The notes under the pieces: generated by a model
Databases searched by the model: none
Told to the model about the DNA's origin: nothing
The model's input: the letters and a program-made list of their open reading frames with translations, nothing else
Shown here: positions 1 to 12,792 of the stretch, piece by piece
How the letters are laid out: each line of letters begins with the position of its first letter
Numbering within the stretch: the first letter of the stretch is position 1
NCBI GenBank assembly: GCA_037893225.1
Contig: JAZGUH010000533.1
Span: forward strand, 1,488,001 to 1,552,000
DNA from: Hippasteria phrygiana
Taxonomy: Eukaryota > Echinodermata > Asteroidea > Valvatida > Goniasteridae
Reading direction: 5' to 3'
Length of the DNA stretch: 64,000 nt
Translations under genes and position numbers: made by a program

Positions 1-136
1 CGCCTGGATGAGACGTCACAATGGTTACTAGGGACGTGGGAAAGAAACGCGCACCAAAATCACTCCCATTTCCTTCCCACAATCCCTTATGACCATTGTG
101 ACGTCTCGACCAGGCGGTATTTGCGATATGGTCTAT
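1..136. mobile_element. Short TIR element (MITE), left end cut by window start
   Basis: The inverted repeat pairs ACGTCACAATGGT near base 12 with ACCATTGTGACGT near base 90, and ends at a CGCAAATACCGCCTGG-type terminus. A complete copy lies at 46655-46812, where the terminal repeat reaches out to CATAGACC. No coding capacity. Confidence 0.65.
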
Positions 137-2383
137 ATGCACACACACTATATATGAAGGTTCAAAAGTGGACATCTGCTTTTCTGCTGTTAAAATAGCA
201 GAAAAGCAGATTGAACGTTTTGGTTAAATGCATTTTTCTACTTTTCTAATTTTCAGCTATATTTTCACTGTATGATTGTAGGTCTTTTGTACGTACGCGC
301 GCACACAAGACAGACATTGTACATGTATACACATTGTACAACGCATGCGCTGCACGTGTTTGTCTTTTCTCAAGACAAATTTCGCTACACGTTAGCTGTG
401 TGTACGTGCATTGTACACTGGGAATAAGATGGTGGCATTCAGTGCGGTTGCTTGCACTTGACGAAGGCTAGCAACAAAGCAACGCGCACGCGCAGATGCG
501 CTTTAGGGTTTGGAGTTATTGAACCAATTGCCCAGGTCTTAGTAGCCTTTTCTCCAGACGAAGTTTGCAACACGTTAGCTGCATGTACGTATGTATATGT
601 ATACATTGTACACTAGGAATAATACGGTACATGTAGCATTCAGTGTGGTTGTTTGCACTTGACCAAGACTACCAACGACGGATGGATGCATGCATGCACA
701 CACACATGTGCGCTATAATGAACGGTCCGGAGAAGTTATGTCTGGGTTTAGAAAACGATCCAAGAAACAACACATTTAGTACATACATGTATGTATTTTT
801 TTATTCCTCCATGGTACATGTACATCATACGTTACATGTACATGTTTTCTACCGTCAAATTTATTGGAAATAACTGGAATTTCGAGCACGGTACATGTAA
901 TCTTGACTAATCATGCAGTACAGGGGTTTTGGGGTTTTGGGGGCCGGGCTCTCTCTTCCAGACAATGAGCCAATCACGTTGCAACCCGACGCTCAGGTCA
1001 AAAATTTGTTCTTACTTTTCTTCAATAATTTAGACAGTCGTGCATGTTTTCATATTATTTTAAAATTAATTTTGAATTTATCATCCATATTTATGGCCGT
1101 TTCATGGTTCAGATCTTCGTTAAACATGTTAAAACAAAGTATTACAAAAAACAAATGTAAAAGTCCTATAGCCGGCGGCTCAGAGGTGCCCGATAGTTCA
1201 ATCATGACCTTTATGCGAGAGACTTACAGGGTCTATTACAAGGACCACAAGGAATGCGTCGATGCGCTATATGCAAAAATTAGAAGCAAAAAACATGTCG
1301 CAGTGTGTTTTTACACGAAAAGAACCAGTATCATGATAAGGCAGGAACAACGTCTGCTAGGGCCGACAATATTGATTTTTTTCGTAGTCGTTTTTTTTTC
1401 TCCTCCCGATATCGCCGATATGGCGATAAAATCATCAACAAATTAAAATGTAGCAAAAGTTCGTTCATAATCGCCTGACGTGTTTGTCGCCAGTCATTGT
1501 TTGAGGCCGTTCTTAGGCCAGCCATCAATATTTAGAAACTGCTTAGTCTAAGCTTAGTCTGCGGATATCTGGATCAAAGCCTTTTCTTTGTTACTGCCAC
1601 CAGCCAGAGCCATTACCCTATACACTCCAGACTATTGTTATACCTAACCATATCCCCCTACATTTCTTAAAAGAATTCCTGAGATTCCAGGAACACAATG
1701 ACCGACACAAGGGGGGGGGGGTTCCCTTGCCCACATATCCTGCTTCAAATGGCCAGAGCTGGGCTGGCTAATTTGCATGTGAATGCAACTAAATATTACA
1801 ATGAAGTGCGGAGTACGCTGATTGTATACTTTAGATATTTAGAACGTTTTAATAGATTTTGCATCTTATCAGAGATTTACTGACAGCTTGTCCATTATTA
1901 TAAACCTAGACTTTAAAACCGAAAAAAAAAATGTCTTCCCTATTTATATTTTTTCTGCGAGTTGTTGAATCACATTAAATTTCTTTAATTGAATTAGCAT
2001 TTTTAAAGAATGATCCCAAACCAAAAAAAAAATTTCGCTAAAACTTCTGGAGTTTTTAACCACAAGATTTCGGCAGATGAGAAAATAAAAGTAGGCCCCT
2101 GTACGTTATTAATCGGTATGTTCGATGTGACCAGAGAATTTCCCTTGTTCCCCTTCTAAGACAGACGATTTTTAATATTTTTATTGAAACATTCAGGATG
2201 ACTTTGAAATGCTGGTAGTCGAGCACCACAAGGCTGGATTTGTGCAATATTTTGATCTCTCCATCACCCAGTGCCCGCTGGATAAATGTACTCTCCAGAT
2301 GCCACGTGTGGTTGGCATGGAATATATTTCATGGAGATGAACCCATTATATACATTTTGTTACATGGCATTACAATGTATAAA
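1..2383. repeat. Duplicated segment, copy A
   Basis: This segment recurs almost base for base as copy B (46655-46923, then 51004-51376 and 52276-54033) and in fragments on the opposite strand as copy C (about 22500-28880). Copy A lacks the insertions that break B and C, so it shows the empty target sites. Inside it, 410-530 and 600-690 are a tandem pair of related blocks, each starting near CATTGTACACT and containing GCATTCAGTG. No credible gene is present: the reading frames at 643-873, 913-1446 and 1698-1883 lack recognisable domains and are conserved only because the DNA is duplicated. It may be an old transposon or a segmental duplication; I do not recognise it. Confidence 0.85.
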
Positions 2384-2654
2384 CTAGAGCTTTAGTGTTT
2401 GTGGACAAACACAGGGCTGTTTGGTTTGGGGGGGTTTGGGGGGGTTTTGGTAGTTTGATTCTGATTCTTGAGATTTCAATGGTGGATCAAAACATCTCGT
2501 TTTATAGTCGTCTACGACAGGTCAAGCAATCACGTAGACTTATTCATAATAGTTTTGGAAATGTGAGCATACAAGGAGTTGATGACCATGATTAGGTCAT
2601 CAGAAGTCACACATTTTTCACATTTATATTTAAGTGTGTATGACCTAAACATAT
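2384..2654 (-). mobile_element. Helitron-like element, 3' end fragment
   Basis: Read on the minus strand, this ends with a short hairpin (TGTTTGTCCACAAACA), then about ten bases, then CTAG followed by T. That is the 3' signature expected of Helitrons (hairpin, then CTRR). The sequence matches the starts of units at 57811 and 63054. It is interrupted at 2655 by a TIR element and continues after 6649 and again after about 9335. The CTAG boundary coincides with the one in copy B at 54034, so the insertion predates the A/B duplication. Confidence 0.6.
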
Positions 2655-2871
2655 CCCTTACCAAAATGTCCAATTCATTCCAACTGGATATCCAATTGGA
2701 ATGGATTGGATTCAATTGGTATCGAGTTGGTTTTAGTTGGTTTGAATTGGAGTGCCCTTTTCCAATTGGAAAAAAAATCATCAACCAACTCAATTCATCT
2801 GGAACCCAACTGATGTAATATGTACTTAATTGGTGTTGAGTTGGTTTGAGTTGGAAACAATTGGAATTAAG

Positions 2872-3378
2872 TTTTTCCAATTGGAATCCTATACTACTCA
2901 TTTATTTCCCAATTGGAATCCTGTGTAATAATGTTTTCCAATTGGAATCCCGTCTGCTCATTTCATTCCCAATTGGAATCCCGTCGACTCGGTTCATTCC
3001 CAATTGGAATCCCGTCTACTCGGTTCATTCCCAATTGGAATCCTGTCTACTCGGTTCATTCCCAATTGGAATCCTGTCTGCTCATTTCATTCCCAATTGG
3101 AATCCCGTCTGCTCAGTTCATTTCCAATTGGAATCCTGTCTACTCGGTTCATTTCCAATTGGAATCCCCTCTGCTCATTTCATTCCCAATTGGAATCCTG
3201 TCTACTCGGTTCATTTCCAATTGGAATCCCCTCTGCTCATTTCATTCCCAATTGGAATCCTGTCTACTCGGTTCATTTCCAATTGGAATCCCCTCTGCTC
3301 ATTTCATTCCCAATTGGAATCCCGTCTGCTCAGTTCATTTCCAATTGGAATCCAGTCTACTCAGTTCATTTCCAATAA
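2872..3378. repeat. Minisatellite, ~30-bp unit with CCAATTGGAATCC
   Basis: About 16 tandem units of 30-31 bp, each with TTCCCAATTGGAATCC plus a variable spacer such as TGTCTACTCGGTTCA or CGTCTGCTCATTTCA. The unit keeps several frames open, so three overlapping false reading frames cover it. The array is one of the two subterminal arrays of the 2655-6649 element. Confidence 0.95.
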
Positions 3379-3379
3379 C

Positions 3380-6200
3380 TTGTGGAAAGAATATAACTTG
3401 AGAGTTGGAATTTAAGATAAACATGTATATTTTATGTCCGATAACTTCCGTATTTTTAATTAATAGTGGCTCCACCTTATACCATTGCCTGCAACAGTCA
3501 TAGCACTTCATGCTTCCATCGTTATTTTACATAAGCAATCCTGCCATCGAAGACAGTCACCGATGCAAAACCATTTTTTTTTGGGGGGGGGGGGGGGGTG
3601 GGGTTAGAAATCGGTACTGAAACCATAATTTACATAATTCCACATTTTCCCCAAAAATAGAAAGTGTTAAAAAGGACAAAGAAACAAAAGGACATCAAGT
3701 CGTCATTTTGTTTAATACCGCATACTCAGTTTCACATGGTTCAGACATTGTGTTGTACACCAATTCTGCACCATGCAATCACTGATGCAACAGCACATAG
3801 TACACCACACATACAGCTAGCCCAATTCTTCATTGAGAACAGTTTAAGCCATGTGTACGTGTACAGACCCTAGGCCTGTACAGACCAAAGCCTACATGTA
3901 CTGTCATCATCAAGAGTATCATGTTACTTAGACTCAAGTCACATGACAAGGTGACCTTGCTGCTTGCATACCAGAGATAAACGGTCAGTGTGGGAAATTT
4001 GAAATCTGCACTGCAGTCAGTTGAATGTCAGTGCAACAGTGCAGTATGGGCTTGATGGCAGAAATTGTATAAAACTGGGTCAAAATCGTGGATATTTGCA
4101 TGACATTTATGCCTGTGGACATAATTCACTGCTCATGTACACACTCAACCTGTACATGACATGTAAAAAATACAACTGCTGGATGGATGGACAAGTCTTT
4201 GGACATTATCGATCACACGTACAAGCAACATGTTAAACCATAGAGCAAGGAACACGCTATTGCTGTTTGTATGCGGTAAGTCTACAATTTTTACTATAGT
4301 AGGAGGTGACATTCCCTTGTTTGGCTTACACAATCTTATTTTGACTAATATTCTGTAAAGATTGTCCACATTGTTGCTTTGTATGTTAGTGTCTGGGTGA
4401 TAACAAAACAGTTGTTAGCCAGTTAGTTAGCTGTATAAATTTCAAATGAAAAGGGAAAATAAAATGTATATGACAAAGGGGAAATTATTGAGGGGGGGGG
4501 GGGGGACACACTGCCATAGCCGTTCCCCCAAAAAGTATTGGGGGGGGGGACGTGTCCCCCCAGGTCGTCCGTGCTTTAAGTCGATTTTTAACTTTCAATT
4601 TTTTGCCTTTTGATCGCCACAAAATTATTTCATACATTTTCATCTGTAGGCCTACGGTTCAGTATTTGGGGTCTCATATCCCCATATTTTTGCCACGGGA
4701 GCCAGTGAGTGTGTGTCGTCCCCGGCTGTTTGTTAGAGGTGAATTTCGCCCAGTGTTCAAGCTCGTTATCATCGAACTGTGTTCGCCCGCACCATTTGGA
4801 GTCGTCCTCATCCGTTGCATATGCAGAGCTACCCAAGTCGTCCAAGTCCTTGCTCAAGTCCTCGCTCAAGTCCTCTCCCATAAGATCTTCCGAGTTAAAT
4901 GTATATTATATAAGATCTTTTCTTAATTGTACACTTGTTAAACCCTTTTGTATGCGGTATTAGTCTACAATTGTTACTATATAGTAGGAGGTGACATTAC
5001 CTTTTTTGGCTTACACAATCTTATTTTGACTAATATTCTGTAAAGATTTTCCACATTGTTGCTTTGTATGTTAGAGATAACAAAACAGTTAGCGGTCTAA
5101 ATTTCAAATGAAAAGGGAAAATAAAATGTATATGACACACTGCCATAGCCGTCAACTCCCAAAATATTGGGGGGGGGGGAACGTGTCCCCCCTGATCACC
5201 CGTGCTTTAAGTCCAATAGAAAGTCCATTTAACCCTCAAAAATAGTTTCATTTAACTTTCAATTTTTGCCTATTGATCGCCACAAAATTATTTTATAAAT
5301 TTTCATCTGTGTCCGGAGTTAACCTAGTTTCACTAGTCCATGTGTATTTTAGATTTTCGGATGTACATGTATGAGTTCAATTGTTCGCCACATTTCTCTT
5401 TACGTCGGGTGATTTATCAGTTTCTACAAATTTATACTTTTTCAGAGCTGATTTTCTTAAGAGATCAATGTAAATTTTCCAATTTAAGGTCTCTGGAAGT
5501 GCACCAACAGGGGTGATTGTTCACTATAAATATTTTAACAACGAAAATGTAGTTTCCCCCCTTAAATCTCCGTAAAATTTCAGAGATTTGTGGTGGGATC
5601 TATTTCCATTGTTAAAGATTCATGTGTTTTAGGTTTTTTTTTATCTTTCATATTTTAATCATTCTTCTTCGTCTCTTTGCATTTGTTTATAAAGTACAAA
5701 ACTATTTAAGCCTTTTTTAATTTACTTGTTTTGTATCCGTCCCAAAATTTGTTTTAAATACCTTTTTGCCTACCATTTTTAAGAAAAAAGAAACAATGAT
5801 GTATATGAAATTAGGTAGTTTCCTATTTAATTAATGTTGATCGCATATCGGGTGCTTCATGTATTTATACATTTTTCATTAACTCCCTGTGTGAAATTAT
5901 TCATGTATTAGATTTGGAAAAATTCAGGACTGTTTTGGCCCTGGCCTATGCTGGAAATAAATTCAGTGAAAAGTACACAGCAAAAAAGTATTGATCTCCA
6001 ATTGTTTTAATTTTGAAGGATGAAGTGTATCACGTTAATATTTTCTTGTCAAGAGTAATGCCATAGGTGGATAGAAAAGTGGACATACATCTAAAGGATC
6101 AATTATTCAATGTGTGACATATTTGTGTGACCTATTTATTTAAAAAAATAATTTGCTTGCAAGTCTAGCTTTTGAGATTATTCCTTTTGAAAAACCAATT
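3380..6200. other. Interior of TIR element; no gene seen; local duplication
   Basis: No recognisable coding region. About 4269-4660 and 4950-5310 are diverged direct copies of each other, both starting near GTATGCGGTA and containing TAGGAGGTGACATT and a G-run followed by CGTGTCCCCCC. G-runs occur at about 3577-3600, 4491-4505, 4542-4549 and 5170-5180. The frames at 3664-3873, 4021-4236 and 4552-4926 show no family features. Confidence 0.6.
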
Positions 6201-6214
6201 GGGAATTTTATTTG

Positions 6215-6560
6215 GTCCAATTGGAAAAAGGATTTCCAATTGGAGAAAAGGATTTCCAATTGGAGAAAAGGATTTCCAATTGGAGAAAAGGATTTCCAAT
6301 TGGAGAAAAGGATTTCCAATTGGAGAAAAGGATTTCCAATTGGGGAAAAGGATTTCCAATTGGGGAAAAGGATTTCCAATTGGGGAAAAGAATTTCCAAT
6401 TGGGGAAAAGGATTTCCAATTGGGGAAAAGGATTTCCAATTGGGGAAAAGGATTTCCAATTGGAGAAATTCCAATTGGAGAAATTCCAATTGGAGAAATT
6501 CCAATTGGAGAAATTCCAATTGGAGAAATTCCAATTGGAGAAATTCCAATTGGTTCCAAC
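6215..6560. repeat. Minisatellite, 20-bp then 15-bp units with CCAATTGG
   Basis: About twelve 20-bp units of the form TTTCCAATTGGRGAAAAGGA are followed by about six 15-bp units CCAATTGGAGAAATT. The period change happens at about 6455 by loss of five bases per unit. The same palindromic core as in the 2872-3378 array suggests a shared origin within one element. Confidence 0.95.
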
Positions 6561-6671
6561 TGACCAGTGCCAAAACACAATTGGAAAAAATTCCAATTGG
6601 TTCCAATTGGAAGTATCAATTGGTAATGAATTGGTTTTTTTGGTAAGGGATATTACAAAAAGAATTATAAA

Positions 6672-9335
6672 CTAGAGCTCTGTCTGTCTGTTGGTCAACA
6701 GAACAGAGGGCTTTTCCGTTATTTTCACTATTTCATTGGATATCATCTTGTTTATTATTAATAAACAAAAACAAAATAGGGTAATTTTTTATACGGCGAA
6801 TGTGTATGGTAAATGGACAATGTAATAAAGACCTTTAACGTAGAAGTTTATGTCACTTTACACACACGATTACGTCATTATGACGTCACTCTTCGGCATA
6901 CAATTTCAGCTTAGGGTGTATGTTTGTGTTAAGTCTGATTAAGATCTGAAATTGTTTAGTGACCAAAGTGGCTCTTACAAATGTCGTGTACAGTCTATGG
7001 GATTTTGGATAGAACTAAAAATTCATAGAAAATCAGCCGATGACGTCATCATGACGTCACTTTGGATTTGACATGCTAGTAGCACTATTTACCTACCCCC
7101 TAATTTTTATGACGATCGGACGTACCCTTATATGTGTTTCAAAAAAGCAAATGTTTGATGACGTCATGATGACGTCACACAGTTTTCACATTTATGTGAA
7201 AGATACTAGGAGCTAACAAAGGTATTACAAAAAGAATTTTGAATTTAGCATGTTCTGTTGACAAGATATGGCTTCAAGAAACTTTAAGATTCAAAAACTT
7301 AAACATTACTATAAAATCGTATGATGACGTCATCATGACGTCACCTCAATTTTCATCTATAACACGTGGTGGCCCACCAACATACCAGGTTTTAAGGCAA
7401 TCGGACCTACGGTTCTCTAGATATGGGCCCTTGAAAAATGCACCTATATGATGACGTCACGTGACACGTGATGACGTCATCATGACGTCACTCTTCGGCA
7501 TACATTTTCAGCTAAGGGTCTTTGTTTGTGTTAAGTCTCATTAAGATCTGAGGTTGTTTAGTGACCAAAGTGCCACTTACAAAATTCGTGTACAAAGTCT
7601 AAGGGATTTGGGATAGAACAAAACAATTCATATAAAATCAGCAGATGACGTCATCATGACGTCACTTTGGATTTTACATGCTAGTAGTATTATCTACCCA
7701 CCCACCAATTTTTATGACGATCGGACGTACCCTTATATGTGTTTCCAAAAAGTACATTTTTGATGACGTCATGATGACGTCACAAATTTTTCCCATTTAT
7801 GTGAAAGAATATAGGAGCTAACAAATCTATTCCAAAAAGAATTTTGAATTTAGCATGTTCTGTTGATGAGATATGACTTTAAGAAACTTTAAGGTTCAAA
7901 AACTTTAAAATTACTATAAAATCGTATTGTGACGTCATCATGACGTCACCTCAAATTTCATCTATAACACCCGGTGGTATACCTAGATATTACGTTTCAA
8001 CTTAATCGAACTTGTACTTTTGTAGATATATGGCTTCAAAAACTGCCCCTTTAAGATGACGTCACGTGACATGTGATGACGTCATCATGACGTAAAAGTT
8101 TGGCACACATTGTGAGCAGTTGGGGTAAGTGTTTGCCTCGTTTAAAAGTAGCCAAAGTGGACGGTAACAAAGAAAACGTTTACAAATGCTATGGGCAATA
8201 GTCTAGCGACTTGAAAAAAGACTAGAAATCAACCCTTTTTATAAACAGCATGCACATTTAAGCCATGGTTATCCGCCCTTCCCAGAATTCCTTTGTGTTA
8301 TATTGAATTTGGTCTAAATTTTGAAATGGCTGGTATTTCTTACTTGAGTGAGCCACGATCATGAAATTTTGGAATTAGGTACAGATAAATTCAATGTATA
8401 CATTTTTGTAATCGGATTGCCCCTTACAAGCGTTTAAAAAAAAAAATTGTTTGATGACGTCATCATGACGTCACACAATTTTCGCTTTTTAGGACATATC
8501 TTTGAGACATACCAAAGCTATAACAAAATAAAATTTTGAAAAAATCTTGTTTTGTTCGCTAGATATATTTAAAAGAATGTTACGATTTTAGCAATTCAAG
8601 AATTCAGCGACTTGAAAAAAGACTAGAAATCAACCCCTTTTATAAACAGCATGCTCTTTTAAGCCATGGTTATCTGCCCTTCCCAGAATTCCTTTGTGTT
8701 ATATTGAATTTGGTCAAAATTTTGAAATTGCTGCTATTTCTTACTTGAGTGAGCCACGATGATGAAATTTTGGAATTAGGTACAGCTAAATTCAATGTAT
8801 ACATTTTTGTAATCAGATTGACCCTTACAAGCGTTTAAGAAAAACCACATTTTTGATGACGTCATCATGACGTCACACAATTTTCGATTTTTAGAGCATA
8901 TCTTTGAGACATACCAAAGCTATAACAAAAAGAATTTTGAAATTATCTTGTTTTGTTCGCTAGATATATTGAAAAGAATGTTACGATTTTAAGAATTCAA
9001 AAAATCATAAAAAATCACGTGATGACGTCATCATGACGTCACTCTTCGGCATACAATTCCAGGTTAGGGTCTATGTTTGTATTAAGTTTGATTAAGATCT
9101 GAGATTGTTTAGTGACCAAAGTGCCACCTATAAAATTCGTGTACAAAGTCTATGGGATTTGGGATGGAACTAAAGTAAGAAGAAGAAGAAGAAAAAGAAA
9201 AAGAAAAAGAAATAAAAAAAAAAAAATCAGAACAAAAACAATGCCTTTTCCGACTGGTTGTCGGAAAAGCCAAAAAAAAAATCAGAACAAAAACAATGCC
9301 TTTTCCGACTGGTTGTCGGAAAAGCCAAAAATTGT
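6672..9335 (-). mobile_element. Non-autonomous Helitron-like element with CRE palindromes
   Basis: On the minus strand the 3' end is a hairpin CTGTTGACCAACAG, about 12 bases, then CTAG followed by T (plus strand 6672). The sequence just outside resumes the interrupted element after about 9335. The body repeats TGACGTCATCATGACGTCA at intervals (about 7041, 7323, 7470, 7646, 7929, 8455, 8856, 9022). The other end near 9178-9335 has a purine-rich tract and two copies of a block containing TTTTCCGACTGGTTGTCGGA, an inverted repeat. No Rep/helicase coding is present. Confidence 0.55.
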
Positions 9336-10110
9336 TTAAAATTAGATACCACGTTTCAACTTAATCGAACTTGTACTTTTGTAGATATATGGCTTCAAAA
9401 ACTGCCCCATCACGTGACATGTGATGACGTCATCATGAGGTAAAAGTTCGGCACACATTGTGAGCAGTTAGTCTAAGTGTCTGCCAAGTTTAAAAGTACC
9501 CAAAGTGCCGGTAAGAAAGAAAACGTTTACAAATGCTATGGGCAATAGTCTAGCGACTTGAAAAGACTACAAATCAACCCTTTTTATAAACAGCATGCAC
9601 ATTTAAGCCATGGTTATCTGCCCTTCCCAGAACTCCTTTGTGTTATATTGAATTTAGTATAAATTTTGAAATGGCTGTCATTTCTTACTTGAGTGAGCCA
9701 CAATCATGACATTTTGAAATTAGGTACAGAAAAAATCCATGTATACATTTTTGTAATCGGATTGACCCTTACATGCGTAAAAAAAAAAAAACATTTTTGA
9801 TGACGTCATCATGACGTCACACAATTTTCGCCTTTTAGGGCATATCTTTAAAACACCAAAGCTATAACAAATTTTTTTTTTTAAATATCTTGTTTTGTTC
9901 GCTAGATATATTGAAAAGAATGTTACGATTTTAAAAATTTCAAAAATTCATAAAAAATCATGTGATGACGTCATCCTGATGTAAAAGTTTGGCACACATT
10001 CTGAGCATTTGGTTTAAGTGTCTGTTAAGTTTAAAGGCAATCCGTTGCTTTAAACATGGAGGAAGGATATAGTAGCAAAAGTCTGAAAAAAGAAAGAAAA
10101 CAAACAAACA
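9336..10110 (-). mobile_element. Helitron-like element, remainder of the 2384 copy
   Basis: Sequence from TTGTTTAAAATTAGATACC onward continues the element that starts at 2384 and stops at 2654; the intact order is seen from 58085 and 63340. It holds further CRE palindromes (about 9425, 9805, 9965) and ends in the GTCTGAAAAAAGAAAG tail that precedes every unit boundary in the 54-64 kb array. No genes. Confidence 0.55.
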
Positions 10111-10967
10111 ATAATTGTATACCTCGCAAAAGTTAAGCTGTCAATCACAAAGGTTTCAGGGCTAGGGGTGCAGGATATTTTATTTCAGACATCCTTTCTA
10201 TTTCAGGGCGAATGAATACTGACATTGTAATAAGTACTGATTTTTTTAAACACACATGTAGCATGTCGGAACAGGTGAGCATTAATATTCCAAGCAAAGG
10301 ATACTATAATCCATCCTTACGTTTAATTCAGCCACAGGAGGGTAAACATTATTTTCCTTGCTCGACGTTAAATATGGTAATCGATGAATTTATTTAATCA
10401 GCTACATGTATGTTTCCCCTTGTGTTATATTTGTTCTGCTTGCTCTAATTTTTCTGGTGATTTTCACGCCAAGGTTGCGTTAAGCCCACCCACTAGACTA
10501 TCGACGGGTACCAGCGAATTGTGTAGATACCAACAGTCAATCTGCGTGAACTAGCTGATTTATTTAGAGCTTGAGGCACGAACCACGTGCGAGCAGCCCC
10601 AAGTGCAGAAAAGCATTGAAGCATTTCTCAATGAATGGTTGAAATGGATATGCCCACTAATTTGCATAGATTTAAATATGGCTGTCTACACAAAACCACA
10701 TTTTGAGAAGTTTTCAGGGTTAACTTTATGAAAATTACACTGGGGGTAACACCAGTGTTAAGTTTTGAAAACAACTCCTTTGCAATACAATCGGCATAAT
10801 TTGGTCTAATTGCGGTGAAAATGATCATTTTCTAGCTGCCTACCATGAATAGAAATTACACCAATTTGCTTGTTCAATGTCATTTGGTGATTTTCTTAAA
10901 ACGTCCCCCGAAATACGAATCACCGAGCCACCAAGTGGTCAATTATCTTATGCACCTATCAATTGCT
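10111..10967. other. No gene recognised
   Basis: AT-rich sequence without recognisable coding, RNA gene or terminal repeats. Short frames at 10212-10397 and 10628-10828 have no family resemblance. Confidence 0.4.
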
Positions 10968-11228
10968 TCCCCACCCCTCCCCTGGGGCTGCCCCACCCAA
11001 GATGTGGGGATTGTCACTTTTGAAGTGACCAAATCCCCACCCCTGGTGCAAAATTTTAGTGACAATCCCCGACATACATGGGTGGGGCACCCCCACCTCA
11101 TGGTTTTGAACTTCTGATGATGTGGAAACAATGGCAAAATGAGTGATCAAAATCCCCACCCTGGGGCTTGAAAAATGTTACCAAAACCCCACATAAGACC
11201 TGGGGCAGCCCGGGGGAGGGGTGGGGAG
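10968..11228. mobile_element. GC-rich TIR element (MITE)
   Basis: Ends are TCCCCACCCCTCCCCTGGGG and its near inverted copy (about 11200-11228), with GGGGCTGCCCCA/TGGGGCAGCCC further in. The interior repeats phrases such as AATCCCCACCC(C)TGG in both orientations. Three overlapping reading frames here are side effects of the inverted repeat. Confidence 0.7.
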
Positions 11229-11229
11229 C

Positions 11230-11512
11230 ACATTATCTACACGATAAATAAAAAGTTCGAAAGGATGATGTCACTTCGACTTCAACCTCGCTTACAAGGA
11301 AATTAATTTTAGCGAATTTGCTGGTAACAAGAAAGTATCACCGATTTTTAAAGGGAAAATAGGGGTTCCGAAAAAATAGCCCATTTTAAAAATGATATCG
11401 GTGATATCTTGATTTTTCGATTTTAAAAGCATGTAGCCGATATCGATTTTTGGGAGGCAAATATCACATCATCGCGATTTTATCGTATCACCCAGCACTA
11501 ACGTCTGCCTTC
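11230..11512 (+). repeat. Dispersed repeat ending TGATACGATA...CCCAGCACTA (copy 1)
   Basis: The reverse complement occurs at about 22237-22490, including the phrases GATGATGTCACTTCGACTT and ATTTGCTGGTAACAAGAA. The terminus TAGTGCTGGGCGATA (in the other copy's orientation) resembles hAT-type ends, but I cannot define both ends. Confidence 0.5.
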
Positions 11513-12080
11513 ATCAAACATGTGCGGCTTCATCACCCGATGAATTAGGCCTAAGATTTTTCTTTCTTGCATGCTTGTCAATGACATGTTTGTTTCAATT
11601 TCTAAAGAAGCCTGTTAAATGTCCAAACAATTGCACATCTCATCTGCTTGCCAATCACATAAGATTTTGTCAGAAACGATCTAAATTATAGGCCTGTATT
11701 TCTGTAACGTGATTGTATACTGTTGGGTAAACTGCTGCAATAAAATCACCATGATGGCATGACATTTTCTTGAGACAGAGGGGCCAGGGGCACCTCTGTA
11801 AATGTTTTTCCTGAGAAATAAAATACAATTTGAAGGAAATACTATTTTAAATTGTCACATTTTTTGTAGCTTTACATAGGTACACCAGTGTCTGAAAAGT
11901 GCTGAAGTGCACTGCATGCACTGTGAATGTTGTGAAATTCAAATTAGGCCGAAAAGTAAAAACTTTATTAAAGAATACAAAGTAAAAACCAACAACAATG
12001 CTAGAGTACACACTCCAAGACCATTCCTGTCAAACTAAACACAGCTCTATGGTCATACCCCATACCCTAGCTGAACCCCC
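11513..12080. other. No gene recognised
   Basis: Unremarkable AT-rich sequence without repeats shared elsewhere in the window that I can see. Confidence 0.35.
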
Positions 12081-12792
12081 CCAGTTTTAGATCAACATAC
12101 AAAGATGATTTACATGCCTTTATTTACAAGTCTGGTCTTGGTCTTGGTCTCGGACTGTCGGTCTCGGTCTCAGACTGCCTGGTCTTGACTACAACACTGA
12201 CACCATGTCATGACAGCGTTCTACTCACCAGGGTCATCTGGTATTTATCACCAATGTCATTTCCTTGGTCAAATTCACCGCTGGCGAATTGTGAAAAAAC
12301 ATCACATAACTTCGTCGAACTATCTGCCACTGTTCTAGCGTACCACGGCTTAACAACCTTCTTCGCCGTACGAATGCTAACGCACACAAATATAGCCATA
12401 TTTGTGTGTTTCAGCAAATAAAAGCAACAAATTCGTAACACGAAAATCAGCTTTTCAGGTATGGTGGGGTTGGCGTGAAACAGCTGGGTGGTTCCAAAAC
12501 AACTTCGGCTGACATGCCATAAAAACGAAGTACGGGTACCAAATTGCACAAAAAGCTTCATGTAGGCGCAATTTCAGTCGTTTTGTATATTGTATATAAT
12601 GCTGCTACCGTAGCTAAAGCACACCAATTTTTGTTTAGCGACTGTGTATTATACTACGAAAAGCGCCGGGCTCATACTCAATTAGACTTTACGCACAGTC
12701 ATGCAATATCAGTATACCACTAACATTTGTATTGCTAAAGTGGAAAAAGAGTCTAGACGTCGGGCTCATATACATGTACTCAATTGATAGAC

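Larger units (their letters stand above)
2655..6649. mobile_element. 3995-bp TIR element with CCAATTGG minisatellites
   Basis: Both ends carry CCCTTACCAAAA, in inverted orientation, followed a few bases further in by CCAATTCATT on both sides. The element is flanked by AT on each side (2653-2654 and 6650-6651). Removing the element and one AT restores the uninterrupted Helitron-like sequence seen near 58055-58075 and 63310-63330, which supports a 2-bp target duplication. Each subterminal region is a minisatellite built on the palindrome CCAATTGG (2872-3378 and 6215-6560). The interior has no recognisable protein, so the element is non-autonomous or decayed. CCCT-type termini with AT duplication do not let me name the superfamily; ISL2EU-like groups use 2-bp AT/TA targets, but that is only a guess. 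Confidence 0.8.

Noticed and set aside
2846..3415. Long frames rich in FPIGI/NWNP/QLES repeats, also 6140-6675 on both strands
   Set aside because: They are translations of the CCAATTGG minisatellites, open in several frames at once, with no domain.
9112..9443. Lys-rich frames (KRRRRKRKRKRNKKKK) and the duplicated TGCRKSQKK block
   Set aside because: Translation of a purine-rich tract and a small tandem duplication in a Helitron-like end.
12185..12561. Sense and antisense frames conserved between 12.2 and 14.6 kb
   Set aside because: Conservation is explained by segmental duplication. Both strands are open and no family features are visible.
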